From Clostridiales bacterium (GTDB lineage Bacteria; Bacillota; Clostridia; Saccharofermentanales; Saccharofermentanaceae): 64,000 bases of DNA. The stretch spans positions 62,001 to 126,000 of the forward strand of contig JAGCVX010000022.1 of assembly GCA_017962145.1 (NCBI GenBank), in the 5' to 3' direction. Positions 36,667-46,743 of the stretch are shown one piece after another (within the stretch, counting starts at the first letter, position 1; each line of letters starts with the position of its first letter). The notes beneath the pieces are model-generated. The model was not told the DNA's origin, ran no database searches, and was given only the letters and a program-made list of their open reading frames with translations. The translations under genes and the position numbers were made by a program.

Positions 36667-38433
36667 TTAATCCTCCTTATTCAGCAGTTCGGAGAGTTCG
36701 AACGCCAGCTGTGCACCGATGGAGACAAATTCATTCTCCGCGTCATCTTCGGTAATGTACTTGAAACGGCCGATCTTCTCACGAACCGGGAGAGCGACCA
36801 GCGCTTCGATATCGGCGCCCATTTCCAGAGCTCCTGCTGATTTGTCGTAGAAATCCAGGATGAGCTTCATCATGAAGTCCTGTTTCTTCAGGGAAGTATG
36901 GGTATCGACTTCGTGGAACGCCAGCTGATGCAGGAAGTCCTCACGGATCGATCTTGCGACTTCCATCTTCAGACGGTCTGTCGAGGAGAGCGCATCCATA
37001 CCAACGAGTTTTACGATTTCTTCCAGTTCCGCTTCTTCCTGCAGGATCAGCATCATGCGGGCACGATTGCTGTTCCACTCCGGCGAGACGTTCTCTTCGA
37101 ACCAGCCGGCCAGGGAATCTGTATAGAGGGAGTAACTGGTGAGCCAGTTGATGGCAGGGAAGTGACGCTTATACGCAAGACCTGCATCGAGACCCCAGAA
37201 TACTTTTACGATACGAAGTGTTGCCTGAGATACAGGCTCGGAAATATCACCACCCGGAGGAGATACGGCGCCGATCGCGGAAAGCGAACCTTCCAGGCCT
37301 TCGGTACCAAGTGTCGTTACACGGCCGGCACGCTCGTAGAACTGCGCCAGACGGGAACCGAGGTAAGCCGGGTAACCTTCTTCACCAGGCATCTCTTCGA
37401 GACGACCGGACATCTCACGGAGCGCCTCCGCCCAACGGGATGTGGAGTCCGCCATGAGAGCGACGGAGTAACCCATGTCACGGAAGTATTCCGCGATGGT
37501 AATACCTGTATAGATAGAAGCCTCACGAGCGGCAACAGGCATATCCGAAGTGTTGGCGATGAGCACGGTACGCTTCATCAAGCTTTCGCCTGTGTACGGG
37601 TCGATGAGTTCCGGGAATTCGTTAAGTACGTCGGTCATCTCGTTACCACGCTCACCGCAGCCGATATACACAACGATATCTGCCTGTGCCCACTTAGCCA
37701 GCTGGTGCTGGGTAACTGTCTTACCGGAACCGAACGGACCCGGGATCGCAGCGACACCGCCTTTGGCGATCGGGAACATGCAGTCGATAACACGCTGACC
37801 TGTAACAAGCGGCATGGTCGGTGCGTGCTTTTTTACATAAGGACGACCCTTACGGACCGGCCAGCGCTGATAGAGCTTCAGGTCGATCTCTTCGCCCTTG
37901 TCGGTCTTGAGCTTGCCGACGGGCTCTTCGAGCTTGTAATCACCGCTCTTGATGGAAACGATCGTACCCTTTACTTCCGGAGGTACCAGGATCTTATGCT
38001 TAACAGTCTCGGTCTCCTGAACGATACCGATGGTGTCTCCGCCTACGACCTTGTCGCCGACATTCTTCGTAGCTTCGAACTTCCAGACTGCCTCACGCGA
38101 GAGGGAAGGAACTTCGATACCACGGGAAAGGTTATTACCGATCTTTTCCATAATGGATTCCAGCGGTCTCTGGATACCGTCGAAGATACCACCGATCAGG
38201 CCGGGTCCGAGTTCAACCGAAAGCGGAACACCTGTGGATGCAACAGGCTCGCCTGCGCGAAGTCCTGCCGTCTCCTCGTATACCTGAATGGAGGCGCGGT
38301 CGCCGTGCATCTCGATGATCTCGCCGATAAGACGTTCGTTACTTACACGAACCACGTCAAAGAGGTTGGCGTCTCGCATGCCTTCTGCGATTACCAGTGG
38401 TCCGGAGATCTTTACGATGGATCCATTGCTCAT
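36667..38433 (-). CDS. ntpA: V-type ATPase catalytic subunit A
   Basis: 588 residues. Walker [10 protein letters not shown] near residue 231, preceded by the bulge domain typical of V/A-type catalytic subunits, and G-C-G-E-R-G-N-E-M with the catalytic Glu near 255. [11 protein letters not shown] follows. Full length and intact, so it should hydrolyse or synthesise ATP. Confidence 0.96.
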   Translation of the reverse strand: MSNGSIVKISGPLVIAEGMRDANLFDVVRVSNERLIGEIIEMHGDRASIQVYEETAGLRAGEPVASTGVPLSVELGPGLIGGIFDGIQRPLESIMEKIGNNLSRGIEVPSLSREAVWKFEATKNVGDKVVGGDTIGIVQETETVKHKILVPPEVKGTIVSIKSGDYKLEEPVGKLKTDKGEEIDLKLYQRWPVRKGRPYVKKHAPTMPLVTGQRVIDCMFPIAKGGVAAIPGPFGSGKTVTQHQLAKWAQADIVVYIGCGERGNEMTDVLNEFPELIDPYTGESLMKRTVLIANTSDMPVAAREASIYTGITIAEYFRDMGYSVALMADSTSRWAEALREMSGRLEEMPGEEGYPAYLGSRLAQFYERAGRVTTLGTEGLEGSLSAIGAVSPPGGDISEPVSQATLRIVKVFWGLDAGLAYKRHFPAINWLTSYSLYTDSLAGWFEENVSPEWNSNRARMMLILQEEAELEEIVKLVGMDALSSTDRLKMEVARSIREDFLHQLAFHEVDTHTSLKKQDFMMKLILDFYDKSAGALEMGADIEALVALPVREKIGRFKYITEDDAENEFVSIGAQLAFELSELLNKED

Positions 38434-38453
38434 ATTGATTACGCTCCTTTTTC

Positions 38454-38771
38454 TTACTGTTCTTTCAAAATATCGCTTCCGACAGCTTTCTCGACGGATT
38501 TCGAGATGGCCTTCATGCCCATGCCTTCGTTTCCGGTAACACCCGGGATCGGGAGGATGACGGGAAGCGGCTTGTCGCTGTACTTATCGATCTCTGTTTC
38601 CAGTGTCTTGGCCAGCGACTCCGTGATCAATATCACGGCATATTCACCCTGCGCCAGATTGTGGAGAGTGGTCGCCGGATTGTCCATGCGGTCGAGAGGG
38701 AAAATATCCAGACCGATGGAAGCAAAGCCGTATATACTGTCTCGGTCGCCCATAGCGGCAATCTTATTCAT
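38454..38771 (-). CDS. ntpG: V-type ATPase subunit F
   Basis: 105 residues, small alpha/beta Rossmann-like protein ([10 protein letters not shown] near 47). It binds subunit D in the rotor. Its start overlaps the end of the C subunit gene by eight bases, indicating translational coupling. Confidence 0.88.
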   Translation of the reverse strand: MNKIAAMGDRDSIYGFASIGLDIFPLDRMDNPATTLHNLAQGEYAVILITESLAKTLETEIDKYSDKPLPVILPIPGVTGNEGMGMKAISKSVEKAVGSDILKEQ

Positions 38772-39750
38772 ACAGCCTCCTTATTCTTCCTGCGACTGCA
38801 TCCAGAGGCAGATTGTTCTGCTTGGCTGCCAGGATAATTCTTGCATTTCTGATTTCTGCTTCTTTTCCCAGATAGAAACCGATCATCGGCTCCGGTCCCA
38901 GAGGACTGTGTCTGTAGGGAAGAAGCAGTGAGATCATCTTATCGTCGACCCATTTCTCGAATTCCGCCGGGGAGGAGGACAAATATTTCGTCCCCGAACT
39001 ATAGGACGTCGTAGAAAGATAGGTCAAAAGTTCATCCATCTTCTTTTCCGAATCGGCACAGGCGATGAGCTTGTCCCGGGAGATGGATGTGTTTCCGCTC
39101 GACAATGCTTTTTCTAGAAATGCACTGTCCTTTCCGGTCTTGATGGCACGGAACGCGGTCTTGATATTTGAAGTGGCTGTGTAGATCTCCATCTCTTCTT
39201 TCATAAGAGCGATACCGGTGGCATTGGCCGCGCGGGTGATCTCCGTAAGGCAGCAGCTGTCGATCAGGATATCCGCCATCTGACCGTCGCCGGTACGAAC
39301 CAGCAGGTCATAGACATCTTCCGCCAGTTTGGAGAACGGGGCGGGAAGAGTTGCGAATTCGTGATTGGCGATCGCATTTTCCATAACGGAAGGATCGATC
39401 GTACCGGGTCTTACGAAATGCAGGTCTACGTCAAAATCGCTCAGCAGACACTTGATACCCGCCTTGAGATTATGGAAATCGTTACGAAGGATCAGACAGT
39501 TAAAAAGGGAAGGGTCAGGTGCGGATTCCAGGATCCAGCCCCAGGCACGACAGAGTTCCATGTCCAGGATCTTACCCAGATCCCTGGTATCTTCGGGCAT
39601 GCCCCAGCCGTGATCCGCAAGCACAGCGACCGCCGCCTCATATGAGGGAGCTGCCAGAAGCTTGTCCAGGTCATGCTTACGGAAGAATGACTTCTCGTAA
39701 ACATTGGCGCCGGAAACGGCAAATGCATATTTTGAAATACTCGGGCCCAT
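38764..39750 (-). CDS. ntpC: V-type ATPase subunit C (V/A-type d subunit)
   Basis: 328 residues, helical, the Y-A-F-A-V-S-G-A-N-V start and E-K-W-V-D-D-K segment near 255 match the funnel-shaped subunit that connects the rotor shaft to the c-ring. Position between E and F genes agrees with the standard order. Confidence 0.9.
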   Translation of the reverse strand: MGPSISKYAFAVSGANVYEKSFFRKHDLDKLLAAPSYEAAVAVLADHGWGMPEDTRDLGKILDMELCRAWGWILESAPDPSLFNCLILRNDFHNLKAGIKCLLSDFDVDLHFVRPGTIDPSVMENAIANHEFATLPAPFSKLAEDVYDLLVRTGDGQMADILIDSCCLTEITRAANATGIALMKEEMEIYTATSNIKTAFRAIKTGKDSAFLEKALSSGNTSISRDKLIACADSEKKMDELLTYLSTTSYSSGTKYLSSSPAEFEKWVDDKMISLLLPYRHSPLGPEPMIGFYLGKEAEIRNARIILAAKQNNLPLDAVAGRIRRLYE

Positions 39751-39777
39751 GAACCTTCGTTTATCCTTTCTTACTTC

Positions 39778-40368
39778 TTAGTTCTTCGCAAAAAGCACTT
39801 GATTGACTTTGTCACGGATCGTGCTTTCGTAGTCGTCGGCAAGCGCGTCGAGCGTGCCGTTGTACTCGTAATCTCCACAGATCAGGATGCAGCCGGCATC
39901 GAAACGACCGGGCTTATCGGAAAGCGTGATCGTCGAACCGGTCTTTTCGGACAGTTCTTTTAAGAAAGAGTCCGGAAGATCTTTTTTATCCTGGTCACAA
40001 AGGATCAGCTCGCCATCGGCGCCCTCGCAGCTTCGTACGACGAAGTCCGCGACCATAGACAGACGCTCTTCTTTCGGAAGCGCACGGATACGCTTCTTCG
40101 CTTCTTCCACGATCTCGTTGATCATGGTGACTCGCTCAGAAAGAAGTCTTCTCTGCGACTTGGTATTCTGTGTCGCACGATTCTGTCTGGCCTGCGCGTC
40201 GATCACGGCCTGTGCGTCAGAGAGCATCTTCGCCTCTTCCTCTTTGGCCTGATCCTTTTTCTTCGCAAGCAGAGCTTCCGCGTCTTTTTCAGCGCGGACC
40301 ACACGGGCGTCTGCCGCTTCGCGCGCATCCTTCAGGATACGTTCAATGATGGAATCTATACCAGCCAT
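39778..40368 (-). CDS. ntpE: V-type ATPase subunit E (peripheral stalk)
   Basis: 196 residues, an extended charged N-terminal helix (about 1-100, rich in A/K/E/R) and a globular C-terminal domain, as in the E subunit of the peripheral stalk that keeps A3B3 from rotating. Sixteen bases separate it from the K subunit gene. Confidence 0.9.
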   Translation of the reverse strand: MAGIDSIIERILKDAREAADARVVRAEKDAEALLAKKKDQAKEEEAKMLSDAQAVIDAQARQNRATQNTKSQRRLLSERVTMINEIVEEAKKRIRALPKEERLSMVADFVVRSCEGADGELILCDQDKKDLPDSFLKELSEKTGSTITLSDKPGRFDAGCILICGDYEYNGTLDALADDYESTIRDKVNQVLFAKN

Positions 40369-40383
40369 ATTTGCTCCTTATCG

Positions 40384-40863
40384 TCAAGCAGGGAGGTTGT
40401 TGACGCCAATAACGATCAAAAGAGATGTAACGAAACTGAGAAGAGCATAGAGCTCAACCAAGCTGGCAGAGGTAAGTGCCTTGGAAGAATCCTGCGGACG
40501 CTTGGAGATGAGGTTTACACCTGTCAGAGCTACGCGGGCCTGAAGCAGAGCGGAAACCAGACCGCCGACTGCCATCGGCAGACAAGCCAGCAGGAAGAAG
40601 AAACCACGAGAGATCGTAGTAACCGGATCACCGCCGAGAATACCGATCTGTGTCAGTGTGATGATAGCGATAACCAGTCCGTACAGTCCCTGAGAACCAG
40701 GAAGCAGCATGAGGATAAGAAGTTTACCGAACTTGCTTGAGTCCTCTGCGATAACCGGAGAAGAAGCCTCCGCTACCATTCCAACGCCTCGAGACGATCC
40801 GATACAGTTCATCGTGACCGCAAGGCCAGCTCCTAATAATGCCAGTAACATGCCCCAATTCAT
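40384..40863 (-). CDS. ntpK: V-type ATPase membrane rotor subunit K
   Basis: 159 residues, four membrane helices formed from two related hairpins. L-P-G-S-Q-G-L-Y-G in helix 2, L-L-Q-A-R-V-A in helix 3-4, and L-V-E-L-Y-A-L-L-S-F in helix 4 align with the Na+ ligand set of Enterococcus NtpK (Thr64, Gln65, Gln110, Glu139), with Ser replacing Thr64 and the other three kept. This points to Na+ rather than H+ transport. The glutamate occurs only in the second hairpin. Confidence 0.92.
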   Translation of the reverse strand: MNWGMLLALLGAGLAVTMNCIGSSRGVGMVAEASSPVIAEDSSKFGKLLILMLLPGSQGLYGLVIAIITLTQIGILGGDPVTTISRGFFFLLACLPMAVGGLVSALLQARVALTGVNLISKRPQDSSKALTSASLVELYALLSFVTSLLIVIGVNNLPA

Positions 40864-42945
40864 TTAATTGTCCTCCTTGATTTTGAAGTGTTTGGTGTTA
40901 CCCGTGAACGGTCGGAACATTTTTCCGCCGCCGTCGTAGAACTTCGTGAAAAATTCTACATACTGTAATCTATTAACATGCACATAAGCACCGAGGGCAC
41001 TTATGGCCATATTAATCGAATGGAAGAAAAGGAATACGAAGAGGAAGAGCGGAAGCTTGATGATCAGCAGGTCCCCTTTGTAAAGCGTACCGATGGAGTT
41101 GGCCACCGATCCGACGATACCCGTTACCAGGCCGAGAGCCATGAGACGGGAGTAAGAGAGCAGGTCACTGAAGAATCCGGTGACTCCGTATATGCTGGCA
41201 AAACCACCGATGATCTTGCCGATGATGCCTTTGCTTTCACGGCCGCCCGTCAGGATCAGACCCGCAGCGCCCGCGATGGCGATACCGATACCGATATTAT
41301 TCAGTTGGTTACCTAAAACGAATTCATAACCCGGGAAGAGAAGGCCGGTGAGCATCGGCAGGATAAAGATGAAAACTCCGGCAAATACCAGATACCAGCA
41401 TCCGACCTCGCAGAATGCACCGACTTTGTCGCCGTTCTTCCACATTCTGTAGAACTTCGCACCGAGACCGAGAAGGATGTGTACCAGACCGAGCACGAAG
41501 CTCAGGATCAGAAGACGCATCGGTTCTTTACTCGGATCGAACCAGATCGGTCTTAGATCCACACGGTGGTGGAAGAAGTTCTCGGATACGACACCGACCA
41601 CATCTCCGAAGAAGCTTCCGTAGATGAAGCCCCAGAATGTGGTAGCCATACCGCAGAAAAGGAACTTGAGCATATTCTTTCTGTTGTTGCCTTCCGGCTT
41701 TCGCTTCTTGAGTACAAAGAGCGTGCCGAGCATCATGAGGATACCGTAGCCGGCATCCGAAAGCATCATGCCGAAGAAGAAATAGTAGAAGAAGGCCATG
41801 ACCGGGTTCGGGTCGATATCGGTGCGGCTCGGCGCACTGTAGGACTCGACGATATCTTCTACCGCAGATGTGAAATCATTGTTATGGAACTTGACCGGAA
41901 CCTCTTCGTCATCGTAAGGATCACGGCTTTCAAATACCAGGTCGAATTTGGACGTAAGTGTCTTTTCGACATTTTCAAGATCTTCCGCCGCGACAAATCC
42001 GTCGAGGATGAAGGTCTTCTTCGAAAAGAGCAGCTGTCCGAGCATCTCATATTTATCCTGACGCATCACGATATAGTCAGAAAGGAAATACAGATCATCT
42101 AAGTATTCCGTATAATCAGAAAGCTTCTTTCTGGAATCGGCGATCGTCTCGGTCGCTTCCTTGATTCGGTTTCTCAGTCTTGAGATACGGACCTCCGGCG
42201 GATGCTTGGTCGGATCAGAAGGTGCGATGAAAGACATGCGGCGCAGTGTCGCAAGTACGTCTTCATAATCCTTCTTATGCGTCATGATGCAGATGCAGGT
42301 CTGATCACCTGCTGTATATACTATTTCACTATATATAGCGGGGATCACCAGTTCTTCAGAAGAGAAGGTCTTTCCCTTAAGTACCGCTTCGGACTCCTTC
42401 ATGGCGGAATACTGCTGGCAGAATGCCTCGTAGAAGGAAGCATCGGTATACGGATCCGCGAACTGTCCGACGATACAGGATGTCTTCTGGGAACCGGTAT
42501 ACTGCATCGGAATATCGAGCTTCTCCCAGGGGAGGATCGCATCGAGCTGATGCTGGGTATGCGTGCGGACGGTCGTCTCGGAAGCGATCTTACGATCGAG
42601 CGCCTCGATATCGTATACGACCTTCATGGTCTCGTCGATCTTGTCCGCGCGTTTTGCAAATTCATCGAGAGAAAGCGCTTCGCGTCCGGCAAATCCGGAA
42701 AGGAAAGGTTTCTTTTCTGTGGAGTATTCTTCTACCAGAGAGATCGCATGCGAGATCGACTGGGATGTCTTTTCCAGCTGGTTCAAGCTTGTTCTTGTCG
42801 GGAAGAGACTCAGATCATCGGTGACATCGGCAGTATCACGCTCGGTGACATCGACCGTACCAAGGCGCTGAAGCAGTTCGACGATCTTTTTGGCGTCTTT
42901 CTGCATCGCGATGATCTCGATATGCTTCATGGGAAGAATGGCCAT
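40864..42945 (-). CDS. ntpI: V-type ATPase membrane stator subunit I
   Basis: 693 residues. A long soluble N-terminal half (about 1-350, with coiled-coil regions) that binds the peripheral stalks, then about eight helices beginning with the P-V-M-A-F-F-Y-Y-F-F-F-G-M-M segment near 388. The helix with D-L-L-S-Y-S-R-L-M-A-L-G-L carries the essential Arg of the ion channel. Starts six bases after the stalk gene and stops one base before the K gene start. Confidence 0.93.
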   Translation of the reverse strand: MAILPMKHIEIIAMQKDAKKIVELLQRLGTVDVTERDTADVTDDLSLFPTRTSLNQLEKTSQSISHAISLVEEYSTEKKPFLSGFAGREALSLDEFAKRADKIDETMKVVYDIEALDRKIASETTVRTHTQHQLDAILPWEKLDIPMQYTGSQKTSCIVGQFADPYTDASFYEAFCQQYSAMKESEAVLKGKTFSSEELVIPAIYSEIVYTAGDQTCICIMTHKKDYEDVLATLRRMSFIAPSDPTKHPPEVRISRLRNRIKEATETIADSRKKLSDYTEYLDDLYFLSDYIVMRQDKYEMLGQLLFSKKTFILDGFVAAEDLENVEKTLTSKFDLVFESRDPYDDEEVPVKFHNNDFTSAVEDIVESYSAPSRTDIDPNPVMAFFYYFFFGMMLSDAGYGILMMLGTLFVLKKRKPEGNNRKNMLKFLFCGMATTFWGFIYGSFFGDVVGVVSENFFHHRVDLRPIWFDPSKEPMRLLILSFVLGLVHILLGLGAKFYRMWKNGDKVGAFCEVGCWYLVFAGVFIFILPMLTGLLFPGYEFVLGNQLNNIGIGIAIAGAAGLILTGGRESKGIIGKIIGGFASIYGVTGFFSDLLSYSRLMALGLVTGIVGSVANSIGTLYKGDLLIIKLPLFLFVFLFFHSINMAISALGAYVHVNRLQYVEFFTKFYDGGGKMFRPFTGNTKHFKIKEDN

Positions 42946-42950
42946 AGCTC

Positions 42951-43268
42951 TTAGTTCCTTCCCATCAGAATCTTCATGGCAGCTTCAATTGCTGCTTCGC
43001 GGTTCGGTTCGGCATCGTCGCGAAGTTTCTCGGCAGCCTGCTCGGCTGCGGAATCGCTGGCATCATTCTCATTGGAGCCGTCCGTCTTATTCTTTTCGTA
43101 AAGATCGGATACTTTCTTTCTTGCAGAAACCAGTGCTTCCTGGTAATCGTTCTGAGCCTGCTTTTGTGCTTTTGCCAGAATCTCGTCTGCTTTGGTGCGT
43201 CCATCCTGCTCGATTTCGGCGGCTTTCTTTTCTGCTTCAATGATTCGATTTACCTGTTCTGATGCCAT
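42951..43268 (-). CDS. ntpF: V-type ATPase peripheral stalk subunit G/H
   Basis: 105 residues from ATG 43268, which has AGAGG nine bases upstream; a TTG at 43289 in the same frame has no ribosome site. The protein is almost wholly a charged helix rich in A/K/E/Q (coiled coil), with a hydrophilic Asn/Asp/Ser-rich break near residues 60-73. First gene in the V-ATPase operon and partner of subunit E. Identity rests on position and composition, as this subunit is poorly conserved. Confidence 0.8.
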   Translation of the reverse strand: MASEQVNRIIEAEKKAAEIEQDGRTKADEILAKAQKQAQNDYQEALVSARKKVSDLYEKNKTDGSNENDASDSAAEQAAEKLRDDAEPNREAAIEAAMKILMGRN

Positions 43269-43502
43269 ACGTGCCTCTAAAAAAACCAAATTTCCACTTA
43301 TAAATCATTGTTCCTATTTTCACATATAAGTGACGATAACGCAAGCACCTTTTTGTGCAAAATGTTCAAAATCTTCTTATGTGGTACAATTATCCGCGGC
43401 ATTTAACTTTTCTTAATAAATGCTTAGCGATTCTTTGGAGATTCACATCTAAAATGGGTATCGTGAAATGAAATGAGGTCGCATGACCAGGAGGATAACA
43501 TT
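43269..43502. promoter_or_regulatory. Divergent intergenic region between the V-ATPase operon and ABC exporter
   Basis: A -10-like TACAAT is visible on the plus strand at 43385-43390 but its -35 is poor. A small GCAC/GTGC hairpin lies at 43345-43358. No clear promoter can be named for the ATPase operon. The ABC gene has AGGAGG at 43489-43494. Confidence 0.4.
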
Positions 43503-44219
43503 ATGTTAAGAATTGAGCATCTGACAAAGACTTACCCGGGAGGAAAAGTAGGTGTCGCGGATCTTTCTTTGGAAGTAAAACCCGGAGAGATCTACGGATT
43601 TATCGGACATAATGGTGCCGGTAAGACAACAACCATCAAAGCAGTGGTAGGTCTGCATCGATTTGAACAGGGAACGATCACGATCGACGGTATCTCTGTC
43701 ATCGCGGATCCGCTCAAGGCAAAAAGTGTCACAGCATATATCCCGGATAATCCGGAGCTTTACGACAATCTCTCCGGCATGCAGTACTTAAACTTCGTCG
43801 CGGACGTTTTCCGTGTTCCGAAAAAAGAGCGCAAAGCCAAAATCGAAAAATACGCATCGGATCTCGAGATCCTCGGTGCTTTGAATAACCAGATCGCTTC
43901 CTATTCTCATGGTATGAAGCAGAAACTGGCCATCATCGGTGCATTTCTCCATGAACCGAAACTGCTGGTCATGGATGAGCCTTTCGTAGGTCTCGATCCG
44001 AAGGCGGCTTTTGCGGTAAAGACCATGATGCGCGAGTTCTGCGACAAGGGCAACGCGATCTTCTTCTCCACACACGTTCTGGAAGTCGCGGAGAAGCTCT
44101 GCGACAAGATCGCCATCATCAAGGGCGGCCGACTGGTTGCCTGCGGCACGATGGAAGAAGTAAAGGGCAACGCTTCTTTGGAAGAAGTATTCCTGGAGAT
44201 CACCGAGGAGGCCAAGTAA
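43503..44219 (+). CDS. ABC transporter ATP-binding subunit (ABC-2 exporter)
   Basis: 238 residues from ATG 43503, preceded by AGGAGG; the in-frame extension upstream is not needed. G-H-N-G-A-G-K-T-T is Walker A (about 35-43), then Y-S-H-G-M-K-Q-K as the signature (S-H-G instead of S-G-G) and L-L-V-M-D-E-P. This degenerate signature is normal for the CcmA/EcsA group. Pairs with the next gene, whose start is two bases downstream. Cargo unknown. Confidence 0.88.
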   Translation: MLRIEHLTKTYPGGKVGVADLSLEVKPGEIYGFIGHNGAGKTTTIKAVVGLHRFEQGTITIDGISVIADPLKAKSVTAYIPDNPELYDNLSGMQYLNFVADVFRVPKKERKAKIEKYASDLEILGALNNQIASYSHGMKQKLAIIGAFLHEPKLLVMDEPFVGLDPKAAFAVKTMMREFCDKGNAIFFSTHVLEVAEKLCDKIAIIKGGRLVACGTMEEVKGNASLEEVFLEITEEAK

Positions 44220-44220
44220 T

Positions 44221-45831
44221 ATGCGTACATTGGGTCTTTTGCTGCGGACGGAGTTCCTCTCCCTGGTCGGCAGTTACAATAAAAAGGGCAAGACCAGCGT
44301 CATCGTTGCTGCGTCTGTCCTTATCCTGGTGGGACTTTTCATGGTGGGCATGTTTGCCATCATCGGCGGTTCCACGGCATTTATGCTGGTCGAGAAGAAT
44401 CTCGACGAGTTCGCGATCTATCTGTCTTTGTCTCTCAGCATGATCATCGCCCTGATGTTCGGCGTGACCAACTCGACAAGAGACGCAAGAAGTAACGATA
44501 CCGATATGCTTCTGGCGATGCCGATCCCAAAGTCGAGCATCGTTATCTCGAAGCTCCTGGGCATGTATCTTCTCGACGTGCTCTGCGCACTGGTCATGAT
44601 GGTTCCGGCCACCCTGATCGTCGTATTCGTTGGTGAGCATCCCTTCAGCCTTTTCATAAGAGGTCTGGTATTCTCGTTCCTGATCCCGGCGATCCCGCTT
44701 TTTATCTCGCTTTTAGTCAGCGCCCTGATCGGTTTCCTTCGTAAAGCTACCAAGTTCGGTCAGATCGCTTCCACGCTTCTTAGCATGGCTGTCCTGCTTC
44801 TTTATATGTTCGTTGTTCCGAACATCTCTACCTATGCCGACAGCCTGACGATCACCGCCGCGGAATCTGTTACAAAGATGAAGCAGATCCTTCCGTTCTA
44901 CTGGATCACTGAAGCAATCTACAGTGGCGACCTTCTCTGTGTCGTGCTGACTCTTCTTATGACCCTGATCCCGTTGGCACTGGCTGTATACATCCACGCA
45001 AGAGGACTCAACGGCGTAGATTTCCACGCGGATAACTCGAAGAAGGAGCGTTCCTACAAGTCTTCTTCCGTTCGCAAAGCAGTCTTTTCCATGGAGTTTA
45101 GAAGATATTTCTCTTCCACAAACTACATCATGAACACTCTGTTTGGTACAGTCTTCCTTCTCGGCATCACGGTTATGCTGGCGTTCAAGGGTATCGGCGA
45201 AATCCCGGTCCTTTCTGAGATCACGGTTGACGGAGAAAGCGTGGATCTTATTTCCAAGATCACGGCTCCGGGCTGGGCTGCGGTCTGGGCACTCTTTATC
45301 AATTTCTTTGGTGCCATCACCTACACGACTCCGCCGTCTGTTTCCGTTGAAGGAAAGCGCATCTGGCTCAGCAAGACATTGCCGATCCCGACGAAGGATA
45401 TCCTTTTCGCAAAGGTTCTGGTCAGTGTCCTGATCTTCCAGCCGATCTCCGCCGCCTGCTGCATCGCCCTTGCGATCATTTCCAAGAGTGGAATCCTTTC
45501 CTGCCTGATCTCGATCGTGATCACCTGCCTGTTCCAGCTTCTGGCTTCCTTGATCGGTCTGATCTTCGGATTGATCTTTGCCAAGCTTGACTGGACAAAC
45601 GAAGCCCAGGTCATCAAGAGCGGATTTGCAGTAGTTATGTCCATGCTCGTCAATCTCGGACTGGCGCTTTTAGTAGCAGGCCTGATGGTCGGCGGACTTC
45701 TCATCGGCAAGGTAGAACTTACCTATGCATTCCTTGGTGGCACGATTATCCTTCTTGCAGGACTAAGTGTCGGTGCTTATGCTATAATTACTCACTACGG
45801 GGTAAGAAAGTATGAGTCGCTGAACGGCTGA
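44221..45831 (+). CDS. ABC-2 type transporter permease
   Basis: 536 residues with roughly 12 helices in two halves, separated by a soluble stretch near residues 268-290. No conserved cargo motif is seen. It forms the export channel with the preceding ATPase; many two-gene ABC-2 exporters of this kind have unknown substrates. Start is two bases after the ATPase stop. Confidence 0.85.
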   Translation: MRTLGLLLRTEFLSLVGSYNKKGKTSVIVAASVLILVGLFMVGMFAIIGGSTAFMLVEKNLDEFAIYLSLSLSMIIALMFGVTNSTRDARSNDTDMLLAMPIPKSSIVISKLLGMYLLDVLCALVMMVPATLIVVFVGEHPFSLFIRGLVFSFLIPAIPLFISLLVSALIGFLRKATKFGQIASTLLSMAVLLLYMFVVPNISTYADSLTITAAESVTKMKQILPFYWITEAIYSGDLLCVVLTLLMTLIPLALAVYIHARGLNGVDFHADNSKKERSYKSSSVRKAVFSMEFRRYFSSTNYIMNTLFGTVFLLGITVMLAFKGIGEIPVLSEITVDGESVDLISKITAPGWAAVWALFINFFGAITYTTPPSVSVEGKRIWLSKTLPIPTKDILFAKVLVSVLIFQPISAACCIALAIISKSGILSCLISIVITCLFQLLASLIGLIFGLIFAKLDWTNEAQVIKSGFAVVMSMLVNLGLALLVAGLMVGGLLIGKVELTYAFLGGTIILLAGLSVGAYAIITHYGVRKYESLNG

Positions 45832-45859
45832 TCGCCGCTCAGCTCAGAAGGAGAATAAG

Positions 45860-46549
45860 ATGGACCTTTTTCATCGACAGCAGGAACCGGAGAACCGGGA
45901 GCTGGTCTGGATCAAGCCATTCGATAATCGGATGGAAGAGATCCTGCGGCTCAAGGAAAAATCCGAGACCTGCCCGGAACAGATGAAGAAGGTCTTTCTG
46001 TCTGCCTGGGGCGAGCTGGCTTCGAAGGTGAAAGTCCATCAGCAGATCGCGAACCAGATCATCGAGAGCGGATTGCCGCTTCGTGTTTACTATAATGTAG
46101 TGATCACGACCGATATGGGCTCGGCGAGCCTGGATTTTCTTATCCTTTCCCAGCAATGGATCATCCCGCTGGTCGTGAAAAATAAAGAGCATATCGAGTG
46201 GGACAGATACGATACCCGCTTTGCAAAGACACCGGACGCGGTCGATGTACGTATGGCGGAAGATGCGGCCTGCCTTCTTATGGACTGGCTGGCCGATAAC
46301 CGTGCCATCACGAAAAAAGATATGCAGCGCGTCGTTCCGGTTCTGATCGACGAGGAAGCCGAGACGCTCGAGAACATGCCTGAACTTGAGCCGAGCATCC
46401 TTTATCCGGAGATGTGCGCGGCTGTCCGCGTGCGTCCGGAGGACCTGTCTTCCTGGCTTGATCAAGAGCGATCGATCGACGGTGCACTTCAGTTCCCCGC
46501 AAAGAAGATGGACAAGATCCTGGAAGTGATCTCGCAAGTCCTCTCCTGA
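45860..46549 (+). CDS. Hypothetical protein, weakly nuclease-like
   Basis: 229 residues, no signal or membrane segment. GAAGGAG lies shortly before the ATG. The stretch S-L-D-F-L-I-L-S-Q-Q-W-I-I-P-L-V-V-K-N (about residues 88-106) resembles the beta-hairpin of NERD/RecB-type nuclease cores but the middle acidic residue expected before the Lys is Val, so activity is doubtful. The C-terminal half is helical. It follows the exporter permease by 28 bases and may be cotranscribed. I do not recognise a family. Confidence 0.55.
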   Translation: MDLFHRQQEPENRELVWIKPFDNRMEEILRLKEKSETCPEQMKKVFLSAWGELASKVKVHQQIANQIIESGLPLRVYYNVVITTDMGSASLDFLILSQQWIIPLVVKNKEHIEWDRYDTRFAKTPDAVDVRMAEDAACLLMDWLADNRAITKKDMQRVVPVLIDEEAETLENMPELEPSILYPEMCAAVRVRPEDLSSWLDQERSIDGALQFPAKKMDKILEVISQVLS

Positions 46550-46743
46550 CGGCGATAGCGCCGAATTTCTAAAACCCTGTTGAGAAAGAACGTTCTATTC
46601 ACAAAACGGTCATGATTTCGTTGAAAAAAAGCCCGTTTGTTTTTCATATTCGCAAAAATTGTTCAAACTATTTCCGCATAATAAACTCAAGAGGTTTTCA
46701 ATGGAAAGGAACACCAAGAAGACCCGGAGGGGAGGGCAAGCGG
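46550..46743 (+). promoter_or_regulatory. Spacer before the SDR gene
   Basis: CGGCG (46550-46554) / CGCCG (46559-46563) with a 4-base loop directly follows the previous stop; its T-run is poor, so terminator function is uncertain. The rest is AT-rich without a clear consensus promoter. Confidence 0.35.

Noticed and set aside
35014..36840. 608-codon plus-strand frame opposite V-ATPase D and B genes
   Set aside because: Same reason; the minus-strand products match known subunits.
36898..38931. Long plus-strand open frame (677 codons) opposite the V-ATPase A, F and C genes
   Set aside because: Shadow of conserved subunit genes on the other strand, crosses three gene boundaries and shows no family.
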